Below the pieces are notes generated by a model. That model did no database searches and was not told the DNA's origin. It was given only the letters and a program-made list of their open reading frames with translations. Shown piece after piece: positions 1-7,571 of a DNA stretch of 12,493 bases. Origin of the DNA: JBDSLU01 sp031407765 (GTDB lineage Bacteria; Acidobacteriota; Vicinamibacteria; Vicinamibacterales; Vicinamibacteraceae). The position numbers were made by a program, and so were the translations under genes. Location: NCBI GenBank assembly GCA_031407765.1, contig JANOIR010000204.1, positions 1 through 12,493 on the forward strand, read 5' to 3'. Positions within the stretch are counted from its first letter, which is position 1. Each line of letters begins with the position of its first letter.

Positions 1-285
1 CTTGAGGCTGTGCTGCTCGGCCGTGGCCGGATCGTGGACGCGCAGCTCCCGCACCGAGCATTCCCAGTTGAAGATCAGCTCGCCCCGGTGCCAGTGCATG
101 CGCAGGTTGGTCGAATCCGTCCTGCCGACGACGCGGAAGGCAAATGGCGCGCGGCAGACGAATGGGGCGACCGCTGCGGACATGACCCAGTTCATCGCCG
201 ATCCTGCGATGTCGATGGCGTCGTCCCGGCGGGTGATCACGCATCCCTGGTGCGGAATGAGTCGGGTGATCAGGTTCTCGGACAC
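1..285 (-). CDS. Unknown protein, N-terminal 95 residues (cut by window edge)
   Basis: A GTG start at 285 opens a frame that runs without a stop to the window edge, giving 95 residues that begin MSENLITRLI. A GGAGG sequence (minus strand, 290-294) sits 4 nt before the GTG. The gap to the upstream permease stop is only 14 bp, so the two genes are probably co-transcribed. The visible part has no signal peptide or membrane segment. It contains an aromatic, alternating-polarity stretch at about residues 48-83 (FRVVGRTDSTNLRMHW, then ELIFNWECSVRELRVHD) that looks like beta strands, perhaps of a jelly-roll or carbohydrate-binding fold. The fold is a guess, and I do not recognise the family. Reading frame, ribosome-binding site and tight spacing make the gene itself credible despite the non-ATG start. 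Confidence 0.72.
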   Translation of the reverse strand, partial: MSENLITRLIPHQGCVITRRDDAIDIAGSAMNWVMSAAVAPFVCRAPFAFRVVGRTDSTNLRMHWHRGELIFNWECSVRELRVHDPATAEQHSLK

Positions 286-299
286 GGTGCCTCCAGCAG

Positions 300-2738
<2,439 letters not shown>

Positions 2739-2744
2739 GAAGAA

Positions 2745-2751
2745 TCCCCCT
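2745..2751 (-). promoter_or_regulatory. Ribosome-binding site that fixes the permease start
   Basis: AGGGGGA on the minus strand, 6 nt before the ATG at 2738. It supports that ATG over the longer frame beginning at 2789, which has no comparable site. Confidence 0.6.
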
Positions 2752-2904
2752 GACCGGGACACTACGAGCCCGGGCCCGAATCGTTCCACAGATGGGTCAG
2801 CGCGCTCATCAATGCTTCTTCCGACCAGGGGCAGTTGTCCACGCAGGGTGTCGTCCCCAGGCCGTCAGCGCCTCCCTCGGCGGGAAGGGCAGGCATTTCC
2901 GGCG

Positions 2905-2942
2905 ATCCGTGCGGATATTTGCTGCGATCACGTGCGGCACGT
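2905..2942. promoter_or_regulatory. Pair of short dyads upstream of the glycine-zipper gene
   Basis: Two small palindromes lie 55-92 bp before the ATG at 2997: ATCCG-TG-CGGAT at 2905-2916 and ACGTGC-G-GCACGT at 2930-2942. Both share the heptamer CGTGCGG, at 2908-2914 and 2931-2937, 23 bp apart. They lie in the 258-bp region between divergent genes, so they could be operator sites for either one. I could not place a convincing -35/-10 pair nearby. Regulatory function is inference only, and chance dyads are common at this GC content. Confidence 0.25.
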
Positions 2943-2996
2943 CGCTTGCCTTACCGGTGACTGGGTCAATCGTGACCGTAGGGAAGGAAGGTCCAG

Positions 2997-3575
2997 ATGA
3001 ACCGCATCAGAACGGCTACCGCAGCGTTGCTCGTCGCGTCGTTCGTCGTCCTGCAGCCGGTGGCGGCGAGCGCCAACGACCACCAGCGCCGGGATCGCGC
3101 CGAAGACCAGTGGGACCGCCGCGACGAGCGTCGGGATCGCGCCGAAGATCAGTGGGAACGCCGCGAAGAGCGTCGTGATCGCCGTGAGGCGCGCCGGGAT
3201 CGGCGCGAGCGCGAGGAGGACCGCGACCGCGACTACGGCTGGAATGCGGGCTACCGCGAGGAACGCGAACGCGACTACGGTTGGAATGCGGGCTATGGCA
3301 CCTGGGATGCGGCGCCGCACTACCGACGCGACGATCGCCGGTATCGTCCGCGGCGGATGAGCAGACAGGATCGCATCTACCGCGGCTCGGACGACCGCTA
3401 CTACTGCCGGCGCGACGACGGGACCACCGGCATGATCGTCGGCGGCATCGCCGGCGGCGTGCTGGGCAACATCATCGCTCGCGATCGTTCGAAGACGCTC
3501 GGCACGATCATCGGTGCCAGCGCCGGGGCGATGATCGGCCGCTCGATCGACGACGGCAACATCGTCTGCCGCTGA
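2997..3575 (+). CDS. Secreted charged-repeat protein with C-terminal glycine zipper
   Basis: A 192-aa exported protein. AGGAAGG lies 5 nt before the ATG. Residues 1-26 form a signal peptide (hydrophobic stretch AALLVASFVVLQPVAA, cleavage likely after ASA). Residues 30-75 are almost entirely Arg, Asp and Glu and contain the tandem 14-residue unit DRAEDQW(D/E)RR(D/E)ERR. A second pair built on RDYGWNAGY follows at about 79-100. Residues 141-182 carry a glycine zipper (MIVGGIAGGVLGNII, then TLGTIIGASAGAMIG), matching the glycine-zipper 2TM domain seen in 17-kDa surface-antigen-like proteins. Cys137 and Cys191 bracket this zipper and could form a disulfide. Family knowledge suggests an envelope location; the precise role is unknown. 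RcnB-like periplasmic proteins are an alternative comparison for the charged N-terminal half. The gene stands alone between a divergent permease and the convergent murQ. Confidence 0.85.
   Translation: MNRIRTATAALLVASFVVLQPVAASANDHQRRDRAEDQWDRRDERRDRAEDQWERREERRDRREARRDRREREEDRDRDYGWNAGYREERERDYGWNAGYGTWDAAPHYRRDDRRYRPRRMSRQDRIYRGSDDRYYCRRDDGTTGMIVGGIAGGVLGNIIARDRSKTLGTIIGASAGAMIGRSIDDGNIVCR
3090..3173 (+). repeat. Two tandem 42-bp units encoding 14-residue charged repeat
   Basis: Units at 3090-3131 and 3132-3173 both read CGGGATCGCGCCGAAGA at the start and differ at only a few positions (for example GACCAG/GATCAG and GACCGC/GAACGC). They encode the DRAEDQW(D/E)RR(D/E)ERR motif. The 42-bp period keeps frame, so copy number can change without breaking the gene. 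Confidence 0.85.
3228..3299 (+). repeat. Second 42-bp-spaced repeat pair (RDYGWNAGY)
   Basis: CGCGACTACGG(C/T)TGGAATGC followed by GGGCTA begins at 3228 and again at 3270, exactly 42 bp apart, encoding RDYGWNAGY twice with EERE-type spacers. The period equals that of the upstream repeat pair although the encoded sequence differs. Confidence 0.8.
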
Positions 3576-3623
3576 CGCAGCGTCCCCCTGACTCCTCGCG
3601 GGAGCGAGAGGCCAGGCAACCGA

Positions 3624-3653
3624 CCGAGGCCGCTCTTCGGAGAGCGGCCTCGG
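3624..3653. terminator. Perfect 13-bp hairpin between convergent genes
   Basis: CCGAGGCCGCTCT, loop TCGG, AGAGCGGCCTCGG: a perfect 13-bp stem with a tetraloop. It lies 48 bp after the glycine-zipper stop, and its edge touches the murQ stop codon (3654-3656). Position and symmetry suit a bidirectional terminator. Neither side has a T-run, so it is not a textbook intrinsic terminator. Confidence 0.65.
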
Positions 3654-4604
3654 CTATCCCGCATCTGGCGGGCGGCTCGCAGCCGGATCGAGCGCCTCCC
3701 CCAACAAGCCGATCGCCTTGGCAATGACCCCGTTCGCCGACGCGAGCGCCGCCGTCGCCTCGGCCGGCGTGCATCCCGACTTCAGCATGACGATCGCCGA
3801 GGGCAGGTCGCCTTCGGTCCGCTCCAGCGCCGCCTGGGCCGCCGCAGCGTCGACGCCGGTCTCGGCCTGGACGATGCGGATCGAGCGTGCCTGCAGCTTG
3901 CTGTTGCGCGCCCGCATGTTGGTCATGCGGTTGCCGGTGACGTAACCGAGGCGGATCATCGTCACGGTCGAGAGCATGTTGAGCACCAGCTTCTGCGCGG
4001 TGCCCGCCTTCATGCGCGTGGAGCCGGCGAGGACTTCCGGTCCGACCACCGGCACGATGGCGACGTCCACCACACGGGTGATCTCGGACCCCGGCGCGCA
4101 GGTGACGGCTACGGTGAACGCGCCGCGGGCGCGCGCGTGCTCGAGCGCGCCGATCGTGTACGGCGTCCGCCCCGATGCCGCGATGCCGACGATCGCGTCG
4201 AGCGCGCTGACGCCGCGGCGATCGAGATCGCGGCGGCCCGCCTCCCGATCGTCTTCCGAGGCCTCGACGGCCCGGTAGCAGGCTTCGTAGCCGCCTGCGA
4301 TCAGGCCCTGTACGAGCTCCGCCGATACGCCAAACGTGGGAGGACACTCGGAGGCGTCGAGCACGCCGAGGCGCCCGGACGTGCCGGTGCCGACGTGAAT
4401 CAGACGGCCGCTCCGTTCGAGCCTGGCGACGATGCCGTCAATCGCGCGAGCGACGTCTGGCAGCGTCTGCCGGACCGCTTCGGCGACGCGGGCGTCCTCG
4501 TCGTTGATGAGCGCGACGGCCTCCGCGATCGACATCGACCCGATGTCGCGTGATCGCGGGTTCTCGTGCTCGGTGATGGGAAGGGTGTCGGGATCCTCGG
4601 CCAT
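3654..4604 (-). CDS. murQ: N-acetylmuramic acid 6-phosphate etherase MurQ
   Basis: Cytoplasmic enzyme that cleaves the D-lactyl ether of MurNAc 6-phosphate to give GlcNAc 6-phosphate and lactate, a step in recovery of cell-wall sugars. At 316 aa it is close to the usual length of about 300. Visible hallmarks: TEHENPRSRD near the N terminus; the SIS-domain phosphosugar loop HVGTGTSGRLGVLDASECPP (70-89); GSTRMKAGTAQKLVLNMLST in the second half. Glu86 (in DASE) and Glu117 (in ASEDD) align with the catalytic Glu83 and Glu114 of the E. coli enzyme. The C-terminal region (about 255-300) resembles the usual helical UBA-like tail. The ATG at 4604 has AGGA 8 nt upstream. No anmK, murP or nagA homologue is in the window, so the upstream source of MurNAc-6-P is unseen. 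The preceding same-strand gene ends 115 bp away behind a strong hairpin, so murQ may have its own promoter. Confidence 0.96.
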   Translation of the reverse strand: MAEDPDTLPITEHENPRSRDIGSMSIAEAVALINDEDARVAEAVRQTLPDVARAIDGIVARLERSGRLIHVGTGTSGRLGVLDASECPPTFGVSAELVQGLIAGGYEACYRAVEASEDDREAGRRDLDRRGVSALDAIVGIAASGRTPYTIGALEHARARGAFTVAVTCAPGSEITRVVDVAIVPVVGPEVLAGSTRMKAGTAQKLVLNMLSTVTMIRLGYVTGNRMTNMRARNSKLQARSIRIVQAETGVDAAAAQAALERTEGDLPSAIVMLKSGCTPAEATAALASANGVIAKAIGLLGEALDPAASRPPDAG

Positions 4605-4624
4605 GCGAGGGATCCTAGTCGACG

Positions 4625-4643
4625 GCCCGCCGTGGCGGCGGGC
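4625..4643. repeat. 7-bp inverted repeat just upstream of murQ
   Basis: GCCCGCC-GTGGC-GGCGGGC lies 20-39 bp before the murQ start (minus strand). It could fold in a murQ leader, or be chance in GC-rich sequence. No function can be assigned. Confidence 0.3.
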
Positions 4644-4668
4644 AGATGGTTCGGTTGGGGGACAACGC

Positions 4669-4697
4669 TGTGGGACGGGGCCTTGGCCCCGCCCACA
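4669..4697 (-). terminator. Strong hairpin after the small secreted-protein gene
   Basis: Read on the minus strand, TGTGGG-CGGGGCC, loop AA, GGCCCCG-(T)-CCCACA forms a 13-bp stem with one bulged base. It starts 22 nt after the stop codon at 4720 and ends 64 nt before murQ. A terminator or RNA 3' stabiliser is likely. There is no U-tract after it. Confidence 0.55.
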
Positions 4698-4719
4698 CAG
4701 TTCTTCTACGAGTCGAACG

Positions 4720-5124
4720 TTACGGCTTCTTCTCGCCCTGGATTTCGATCTTCGTGGCGGTCTTCGTGCCGGCCTCGGACGTGAAGTGCACCGTCACCTT
4801 GGTGCCCGCCTTGGTGGCGAGGCCAGCGACGCCATCGCGTCCGCCGGCAACTTCCGTCGCAGCGCTGTAGGCGAACACGGTCTCGACGCCATCGGCGCCC
4901 TTGATGCTGATCGTCTTGGCAGCGTCGTCAACCTTGACCAGCTCACCCTTGGCGGTCTCAGCCTTCGAAGCCCGCTGCATAGGAGCGGGAGCTGTGGCCG
5001 TGGCGGGTTCCTGCGTCGGCACAGGAGTCGGCGACGGAGCGGGCGGCGGGGTCTGGGCACCGGCAAGCGCCGGGACAACGAAGAGAGCGGCGGCGGCGAT
5101 CGCGGGGAACGTCATTTTTCTCAT
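4720..5124 (-). CDS. Small secreted protein of unknown function
   Basis: A 134-aa protein starting MRKMTFPAIAAAALFVVPALAGA, a clear signal peptide with cleavage expected after AGA (residue 23). I chose the ATG at 5124 because GGGAG lies about 7 nt upstream and the signal sequence begins there; a frame to 5166 adds 14 residues that spoil the signal peptide. Residues 25-50 are a Pro/Thr/Ala-rich linker. Residues 57-128 form a small domain of alternating strand pattern (GELVKVDDAAKTISIKG, then GTKVTVHFT, then TATKIEIQ), reminiscent of small beta-barrel domains such as DUF5666. That resemblance is weak, and I do not recognise the family with confidence. No cysteines, so it is probably soluble in the periplasm or outside the cell. 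murQ lies downstream on the same strand, but a hairpin separates the two. Confidence 0.8.
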   Translation of the reverse strand: MRKMTFPAIAAAALFVVPALAGAQTPPPAPSPTPVPTQEPATATAPAPMQRASKAETAKGELVKVDDAAKTISIKGADGVETVFAYSAATEVAGGRDGVAGLATKAGTKVTVHFTSEAGTKTATKIEIQGEKKP

Positions 5125-5458
5125 GTGTATCTCCCAGGTTCTCAGTGACCGACTGACGCCACCCATAGAGCAAGTCCCGGGCCGCCCGCCGAAACCGCCG
5201 CGATTCTCCCTACCGGGAAGAAACTGTTGATTCGTCTGGGCCCCTGCCCTGGATCAGCCGCCTCGGACTTGGTATTCTTTACGCACACGACGACCGGCCG
5301 AGTTCCGAAGGCTTACACACCTGGCAAGTTCATCCGCACCCTGGCGCGCGCCCAGAACCGAGACGCAACTGATGAGCGGCAGGACACGTCTGTCCAGTCG
5401 GGCTGAAGGTTCGTCGGCAAGTGGTCGATTAAGAGTACAGACCGCTCGATTAACAGAC
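5125..5458. other. 334-bp divergent intergenic region
   Basis: No convincing gene lies here. It must hold the promoters of the small secreted gene (minus) and the metallopeptidase (plus), but I found no clear -35/-10 boxes. Visible structure: an inverted repeat TCAGT-GACCG-ACTGA at 5142-5156 close to the minus-strand start; a small GGACA-CGTC-TGTCC dyad near 5391-5404; and a direct repeat of TCGATTAA immediately before the plus-strand start. An in-frame ATG at 5372 would add 29 polar residues ahead of the signal peptide of the next gene, so I do not use it. Confidence 0.5.
5425..5453 (+). repeat. Direct repeat TCGATTAA, 21 bp apart
   Basis: TCGATTAA occurs at 5425-5432 and 5446-5453, each followed by CAGAC (after 5 nt in the first copy, directly in the second). 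The 21-bp offset is two helical turns, a spacing typical of paired operator sites. The second copy ends 5 nt before the metallopeptidase ATG, where a ribosome-binding site would be expected but is not seen. Confidence 0.35.
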
Positions 5459-5995
5459 ATGCCCTACTCACGACGTCAGCGTCTCACCTGCCTCTGCCTG
5501 ACGATCGTCGGGCTTGTATTGTTGGCAGCCCCTTCGAGCGTGTCAGCGGCCGGGTCGGCCCGCCGCCCGACCCCATCGACTCGCCGGATCCAGAAGATCG
5601 TCGACGCGTTGCGGAAGGAACTGGCCCTGAAGCAGGCGGTCAGGGTCGAGCTGGTGGTGACCAACCCGCTCAAGGCGTCGGTCGAGCCTGTGAAGGGCGC
5701 CGTGCAGACCTTCCGGCTTTCGATCGAGCAAGGCTTCCTCGATCAGTTGACCCCGGACGAGCTGAGGGCCGTGATCGCGCATGAGCTCGGCCACGTGTGG
5801 ATCTTCACCCACCATCCGTATCTGCAGACCGAGCAGCTGGCGAACCAGATCGCCATGCGAGTCGTGAAGCGCGAGAGCATCGCGAAGGTCTACAGCAAGG
5901 TGTGGGAACACGGCGGCGGCCCTGGCACACTGCCGCGATTCCCGGAAGAGCGGGAGACGCCTGCGGGTCTCGGCACTCCTGGTCGCAAGAACTAG
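5459..5995 (+). CDS. Small exported HExxH metallopeptidase (M48-like gluzincin)
   Basis: A 178-aa protein. The ATG at 5459 starts an exported protein (SRRQRLTCLCLTIVGLVLLA, cleavage probably near residue 30). The zinc motif HELGH is at 108-112 within LRAVIAHELGHVWIFTHH. Glu125, in TEQLANQIA, has the spacing and surroundings of the third zinc ligand of the M48 family (ExxADxxA), with Asn in place of the usual Asp. DQLTPDELRAVIAHE also matches the helix before HExxH in M48 peptidases. These features predict a zinc-dependent protease in the periplasm or envelope. It is much smaller than typical M48 enzymes such as HtpX or BepA (about 290-490 aa), lacking multiple TM helices or a TPR part, so it may be a minimal catalytic unit. 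No strong ribosome-binding site precedes the ATG. It ends 15 bp from the convergent sialidase-fold gene. Confidence 0.82.
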   Translation: MPYSRRQRLTCLCLTIVGLVLLAAPSSVSAAGSARRPTPSTRRIQKIVDALRKELALKQAVRVELVVTNPLKASVEPVKGAVQTFRLSIEQGFLDQLTPDELRAVIAHELGHVWIFTHHPYLQTEQLANQIAMRVVKRESIAKVYSKVWEHGGGPGTLPRFPEERETPAGLGTPGRKN

Positions 5996-6010
5996 CGGCC
6001 TGGCCCAGCC

Positions 6011-7129
6011 TCAGAACGCGCTCGGATCGAGCACCACGTGCTTGATCTTCTCGCGGTTGAACGTGTACGCCACGTGGATCCGCCCGTCGCGAGTCTGGAT
6101 GATCGCGGGGTACGCGTAGCCATGCCGGATGGGCTGGTTCTCCAGCGTGAGCGCTTGCGTCCAGGCGACTCCATCGCGTGAGACCGCGACGACCAACGGC
6201 CAGCGGGCGCGCGCGCCGCTCGGCGCGCCGGTGATGCCCACGAGCGCCTCAGGCCGGTAGTTGTCCGGCACCCCGTCCGGGCGATCGCGGTAGTTGTAGA
6301 CGAGCACGTGCCGGCCGTCCTTCAACGTCAGCGCGTCGCTGCCCGAGTTGACCGCGTACAGCCCGGACTTCGCCAGCGGGCTCCACGTGCGGCCGTTGTC
6401 GGACGACCAGCTCGTCGGCACGTGCATTTCCTTGCTGCGGCAGAGCACCTGCAGGCGCCCGTCCGCGTGCTGCAGGATGTCCGGTTGGATCGCGTTGAAC
6501 CCGCCGTCGGCGATCGGAACACGCTCCCAGGTGCGTCCGAGGTCGCGCGTAATCTCCACGTGCACCCGCCACGCGTCCGTGTCCACGGACTCCGTGCTCG
6601 CCCCCGCGATGATCGTGCCGTCGGCCAGCTGCACCGGCTTGTTCTTGATGGGGCCGAGGATGCCCTCCGGCAAGCGGCGCGGTGCGCTCCACGTGCGGCC
6701 ATCATCGGCGGACGTGATCAGCATGCCCCACCACTCGCGCGGATTGGGCCCGACCTTGTAGAACAGCATGACCGGACCGTCGCGCGGCTGGAAGAGCACG
6801 GGGTTCCAGGTCGGGTACCGCTTCGCCGCATCCTGCACGCCGTCGGCCACCTTCACGCCGGGCGACCAGCGGCCGTTCTCGTAGCCCGCCAGCCAGATGC
6901 TGACATCGGAATGGCCCTCTTCCGTGCCGCCGAACCAGGCCGCGAGGAGTCGACCCGACGTCGTCTCGACCAGCGTCGAGGCGTGGACCTGCGGATACGG
7001 CCCGTGGTCGTAGATGAACTCCGAGCGGAGGGGCACGGGCTGGGCTCCCTGCAGGACCGCGACGGCGACGAGCATGGCGAGCGTCGCGATGAGTGTCCGG
7101 CATCGGACGGGCAACCGGCGAACGCGCAT
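6011..7129 (-). CDS. Secreted sialidase-fold (BNR/Asp-box) glycan hydrolase-like protein
   Basis: A 372-aa exported protein predicted to form a six-bladed beta-propeller of the sialidase superfamily (BNR_2 type). I chose the ATG at 7129: the protein then begins with a normal signal peptide (MRVRRLPVRCRTLIATLAML, cleavage near residue 29) and AAGGGA lies about 6 nt upstream. Family landmarks: HASTLVET followed by AAWFGGTEEGHSDVSIWLAG (63-82), TWNPVLFQ (107-114), FYKVGPNP (123-130), and GILGPIKNKPVQLADG (156-171). Asp-box motifs occur at 140-147 (SADDGRTW), 194-201 (TRDLGRTW) and 242-249 (SSDNGRTW), with a degenerate one at 317-323 (SRDGVAW). Such proteins are often annotated exo-alpha-sialidase, but this subgroup has not been shown to act on sialic acid as far as I know, so the substrate is open. 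The frame continues upstream to 7270 through a segment resembling the end of an M24 peptidase; I treat that part as a gene remnant. Confidence 0.88.
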   Translation of the reverse strand: MRVRRLPVRCRTLIATLAMLVAVAVLQGAQPVPLRSEFIYDHGPYPQVHASTLVETTSGRLLAAWFGGTEEGHSDVSIWLAGYENGRWSPGVKVADGVQDAAKRYPTWNPVLFQPRDGPVMLFYKVGPNPREWWGMLITSADDGRTWSAPRRLPEGILGPIKNKPVQLADGTIIAGASTESVDTDAWRVHVEITRDLGRTWERVPIADGGFNAIQPDILQHADGRLQVLCRSKEMHVPTSWSSDNGRTWSPLAKSGLYAVNSGSDALTLKDGRHVLVYNYRDRPDGVPDNYRPEALVGITGAPSGARARWPLVVAVSRDGVAWTQALTLENQPIRHGYAYPAIIQTRDGRIHVAYTFNREKIKHVVLDPSAF

Positions 7130-7133
7130 GAGG

Positions 7134-7139
7134 GTCCCT
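7134..7139 (-). promoter_or_regulatory. Ribosome-binding site of the sialidase-fold gene
   Basis: Purine-rich minus-strand AGGAAAGGGA (about 7135-7145), with its AGGG core 6 nt before the ATG at 7129. It corresponds to the Val-Lys-Glu-Lys-Gly codons at the end of the intact M24 gene, so the translation signal appears to lie within old coding sequence. Confidence 0.5.
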
Positions 7140-7148
7140 TTCCTGACG

Positions 7149-7217
7149 ATGGCATCGGGCTCCATCGGGATGAAATGCGTGGAGTGCTCGAAGCGGGTCT
7201 CGGTGACGACGATCGTG
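7149..7217 (-). pseudogene. Remnant of an M24 peptidase gene 3' end
   Basis: This 69-bp stretch matches 8537-8605, in the 3' part of the intact M24 gene, at 63 of 69 positions in the same orientation. Translated, it gives TIVVTETRFEHSTHFIPMEP against TIVVTETGFENFTHFIPMEL in the intact enzyme. Four of the six differences change an amino acid. Weaker similarity extends both ways: VRKGTL against VKEKGL after a 3-codon loss, and an apparent loss of the Glu-Asp codons, including a metal-ligand Glu, just before the match. No M24 coding sequence is detectable further upstream, so only a tail is left. It is in frame with the sialidase-fold gene, but using it as an N-terminal extension would bury the signal peptide. 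Confidence 0.75.
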
Positions 7218-7328
7218 AACGCGAGCGTATCGTAGCAGCCCGGCGCGGGCGACATCCGCATAGCCGTCATCGCCAGCCTCGAGATCGACCGCGGCCGTGT
7301 GCGGTTTCTCGGGCTTCCACCCGCGATT

Positions 7329-7348
7329 CACCGCTCGAGGCAGCGGTG
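7329..7348. repeat. 7-bp inverted repeat in the divergent region
   Basis: CACCGCT-CGAGGC-AGCGGTG is a perfect 7-bp dyad with a 6-nt centre, about 200 bp before the sialidase-fold start and 224 bp before the DUF6544 start. It could be a regulator site or the relic of a terminator; nothing distinguishes these. Confidence 0.35.
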
Positions 7349-7571
7349 CGTAACGTGTCCGCGCGATCCGTCAACAAGGCGCCCGTGTGCACATTGGGAC
7401 AGCCGGGACCGCCGCACGCGCCTACAGTCCTTGGCGCGCCGCCGATGCGCGGCCAGAAACACCGCGCCCTGCGGGAATCAGCCCGTGAAGTCGCCACCAT
7501 CCGACCGCAGTTCGAACGCTGTGAACACCTGAACGCCGGCTGGGCGGTGGACAACGACGAGGAGCACGGCA

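Larger units (their letters stand above)
7130..7571. other. 442-bp divergent region containing an M24 gene remnant
   Basis: This region lies between the sialidase-fold gene (minus) and the DUF6544 gene (plus). Its left part (about 7130-7235) is a degraded M24 peptidase 3' end, listed separately. The rest has no convincing gene: the available frames are low-complexity Arg-rich. One clear inverted repeat is at 7329-7348. Promoters for both flanking genes must be here, but I could not identify canonical boxes. Confidence 0.5.

Noticed and set aside
7130..7270. N-terminal extension of the sialidase-fold protein to 7270
   Set aside because: The extra residues match the tail of an M24 peptidase and would bury the signal peptide. 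A good ribosome-binding site supports the start at 7129. A fusion is kept only as a small possibility.
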